DNA from: Methanothrix sp.
Lineage (GTDB): Archaea; Halobacteriota; Methanosarcinia; Methanotrichales; Methanotrichaceae
Assembly (NCBI GenBank): GCA_028708055.1
Contig: JAQVZT010000186.1
Span: 1 to 5,650 of the forward strand
Direction: 5' to 3'
Length of the DNA: 5,650 nt
Position 1 is the stretch's first letter, and every line of letters starts with the position of its first letter. The notes under the pieces are model-generated. The model worked only from the letters and a program-made list of their open reading frames with translations, was not told where the DNA came from and ran no database searches. Positions 4,885-5,650 of the stretch are shown piece after piece. Position numbers and translations under genes: made by a program.

Positions 4885-5650
4885 ATGCCCGAGACCATCC
4901 CAGTTCCCGATGCCAATTATCTCATGGATCTACTAAAGAGAATCATCAGTTTCAAGACCGTAGCTCCCCCCGGCAGCAATTATGAGGAGATTGTGGACTG
5001 GCTCGTTCCGATATTTCAAGAGATGGGCTTTAGCACGCAAAAAATGGTCATGCCAGAAGAGGTCTTTGAGTCCAGATGCAGCGACCGGCGGCTGGTGGGA
5101 GATCGCTACAACCTGCGAGCCGACCTTTCCGTAGGCGCAGAAAAGACACTGGTGATTTATGCTCATCTGGATGTGGTGCCAGCAGAAGGTCTCTGGGATA
5201 CCGATCCCTTCCAGGCGGTGGCAAAGAACGGCAGAGTCTACGGTCGGGGCGTCTCCGACTGCAAGGGCTCAATTGCCGCCTTAATTGCCGCTCTTGCCGC
5301 TCTCCTGAAGACGGGCAAGCCCAAGTACAATCTTTCCGTTCTCCTGACCACGGACGAAGAGGTGGGAGGCTACTCCGGCCTGTGCTATCTCACCGATCTG
5401 GGGCAGGTTAAAGGGGACATGATGCTCTGCATGGACGGCTTTTCCGATGATGTGGTGATAGGCAGCAACGGCATTATTCACTGGGATTTGGCAGTCCATG
5501 GAAAATCAGTGCACAGCGGGTCTAGCTTCCTGGGAACAAATGCAGTGGAAAAGTCCATACCGGTCATGAATGCCCTCATGGATCTCAAGAAGACTGTGCA
5601 GTCCAGACGATCTCTCCTGCCCGCCAGTTCTGCCCTGGAAGCAATGGGCA
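4885..5650 (+). CDS. M20 family metallopeptidase / ArgE-DapE-type deacylase, 5' part, runs off the window
   Basis: An open frame from ATG 4885 continues for 255 codons to the window end without a stop, so the C-terminus is missing; family members usually have about 380-450 residues. These are cytoplasmic two-metal (usually Zn2+) amidohydrolases that split peptide or N-acyl bonds. The metal site is visible: YAHLDVVP gives His94 and the helper Asp96, GRGVSDCKGSIAAL gives the bridging Asp125, LLTTDEEVGG gives the general base Glu158 and ligand Glu159, and MDGFSDD gives Asp184. VHGKSVHSG (about 204-212) begins the lid/dimerisation domain with its conserved His210. The last metal histidine lies beyond the window. 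The start has AAGGA at a seven-base spacing and a promoter at 4834. The substrate is not determined: acetylornithine deacetylase, succinyl-diaminopimelate desuccinylase and dipeptidase activities all occur in the family, and the neighbours give no biosynthetic clue. Confidence 0.93.
   Translation, partial: MPETIPVPDANYLMDLLKRIISFKTVAPPGSNYEEIVDWLVPIFQEMGFSTQKMVMPEEVFESRCSDRRLVGDRYNLRADLSVGAEKTLVIYAHLDVVPAEGLWDTDPFQAVAKNGRVYGRGVSDCKGSIAALIAALAALLKTGKPKYNLSVLLTTDEEVGGYSGLCYLTDLGQVKGDMMLCMDGFSDDVVIGSNGIIHWDLAVHGKSVHSGSSFLGTNAVEKSIPVMNALMDLKKTVQSRRSLLPASSALEAMG

Noticed and set aside
5076..5411. 111-codon plus-strand Arg/Ser-rich frame near the right end
   Set aside because: It overlaps, in another frame, the M20 peptidase frame from 4885, which has all the expected metal-site motifs and runs off the window.

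Overview
The window looks like a chromosomal stretch of a methanogenic euryarchaeon, most likely a Methanosarcinales member of the Methanothrix (Methanosaeta) type. The reasons are a euryarchaeal HVO_0476-family zinc-ribbon protein, heavy use of AGA/AGG arginine codons, three TTG/ATG start decisions that fit archaeal rules (leaderless starts about 26-28 nt after a TATA box, or a GGAGG Shine-Dalgarno), T-rich tracts instead of bacterial terminators, and a bacterial-type phosphoglycerate mutase of the kind known from Methanosarcinales. The genus assignment is inference; no rRNA or marker gene is present.

Layout. Bases 1-43 hold T/A tracts that could terminate transcripts from either side. Bases 44-253 encode a small basic protein of unknown function on the minus strand; its reading frame stays open upstream of the ATG and may be the remnant of a longer gene. 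Bases 254-630 contain no convincing gene: a 13-nt tandem duplication, then a GC-rich, GCTGC-rich island (about 342-600) with several inverted repeats, ending at a TATA box. From 631 the plus strand carries a tight two-gene unit: a zinc-ribbon protein (631-1194) and protein-L-isoaspartate O-methyltransferase (pcm, 1191-1820), overlapping by 4 nt. A separate TATA box precedes cofactor-independent phosphoglycerate mutase (gpmI, 1882-3402). Then comes a membrane acyltransferase of the acyltransferase-3 family (3465-4739), and finally the first 255 codons of an M20 metallopeptidase/deacylase (4885 to beyond the window end), which has its own promoter.

The genes do not form one pathway. The zinc-ribbon and pcm genes are translationally coupled and may be linked to protein repair or RNA-related housekeeping; gpmI serves glycolysis/gluconeogenesis; the acyltransferase probably decorates an envelope glycan or lipid; the M20 enzyme is an amidohydrolase of unknown substrate.

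The most notable item is the 62-base gap before the acyltransferase. A perfect 12-bp inverted repeat places the only good Shine-Dalgarno of that gene inside one arm, opposite an anti-SD-like CCTCC, which suggests either translational control by an RNA hairpin or a DNA operator around a TATA-like element. No clear new multi-gene system is visible; the region is mostly housekeeping.
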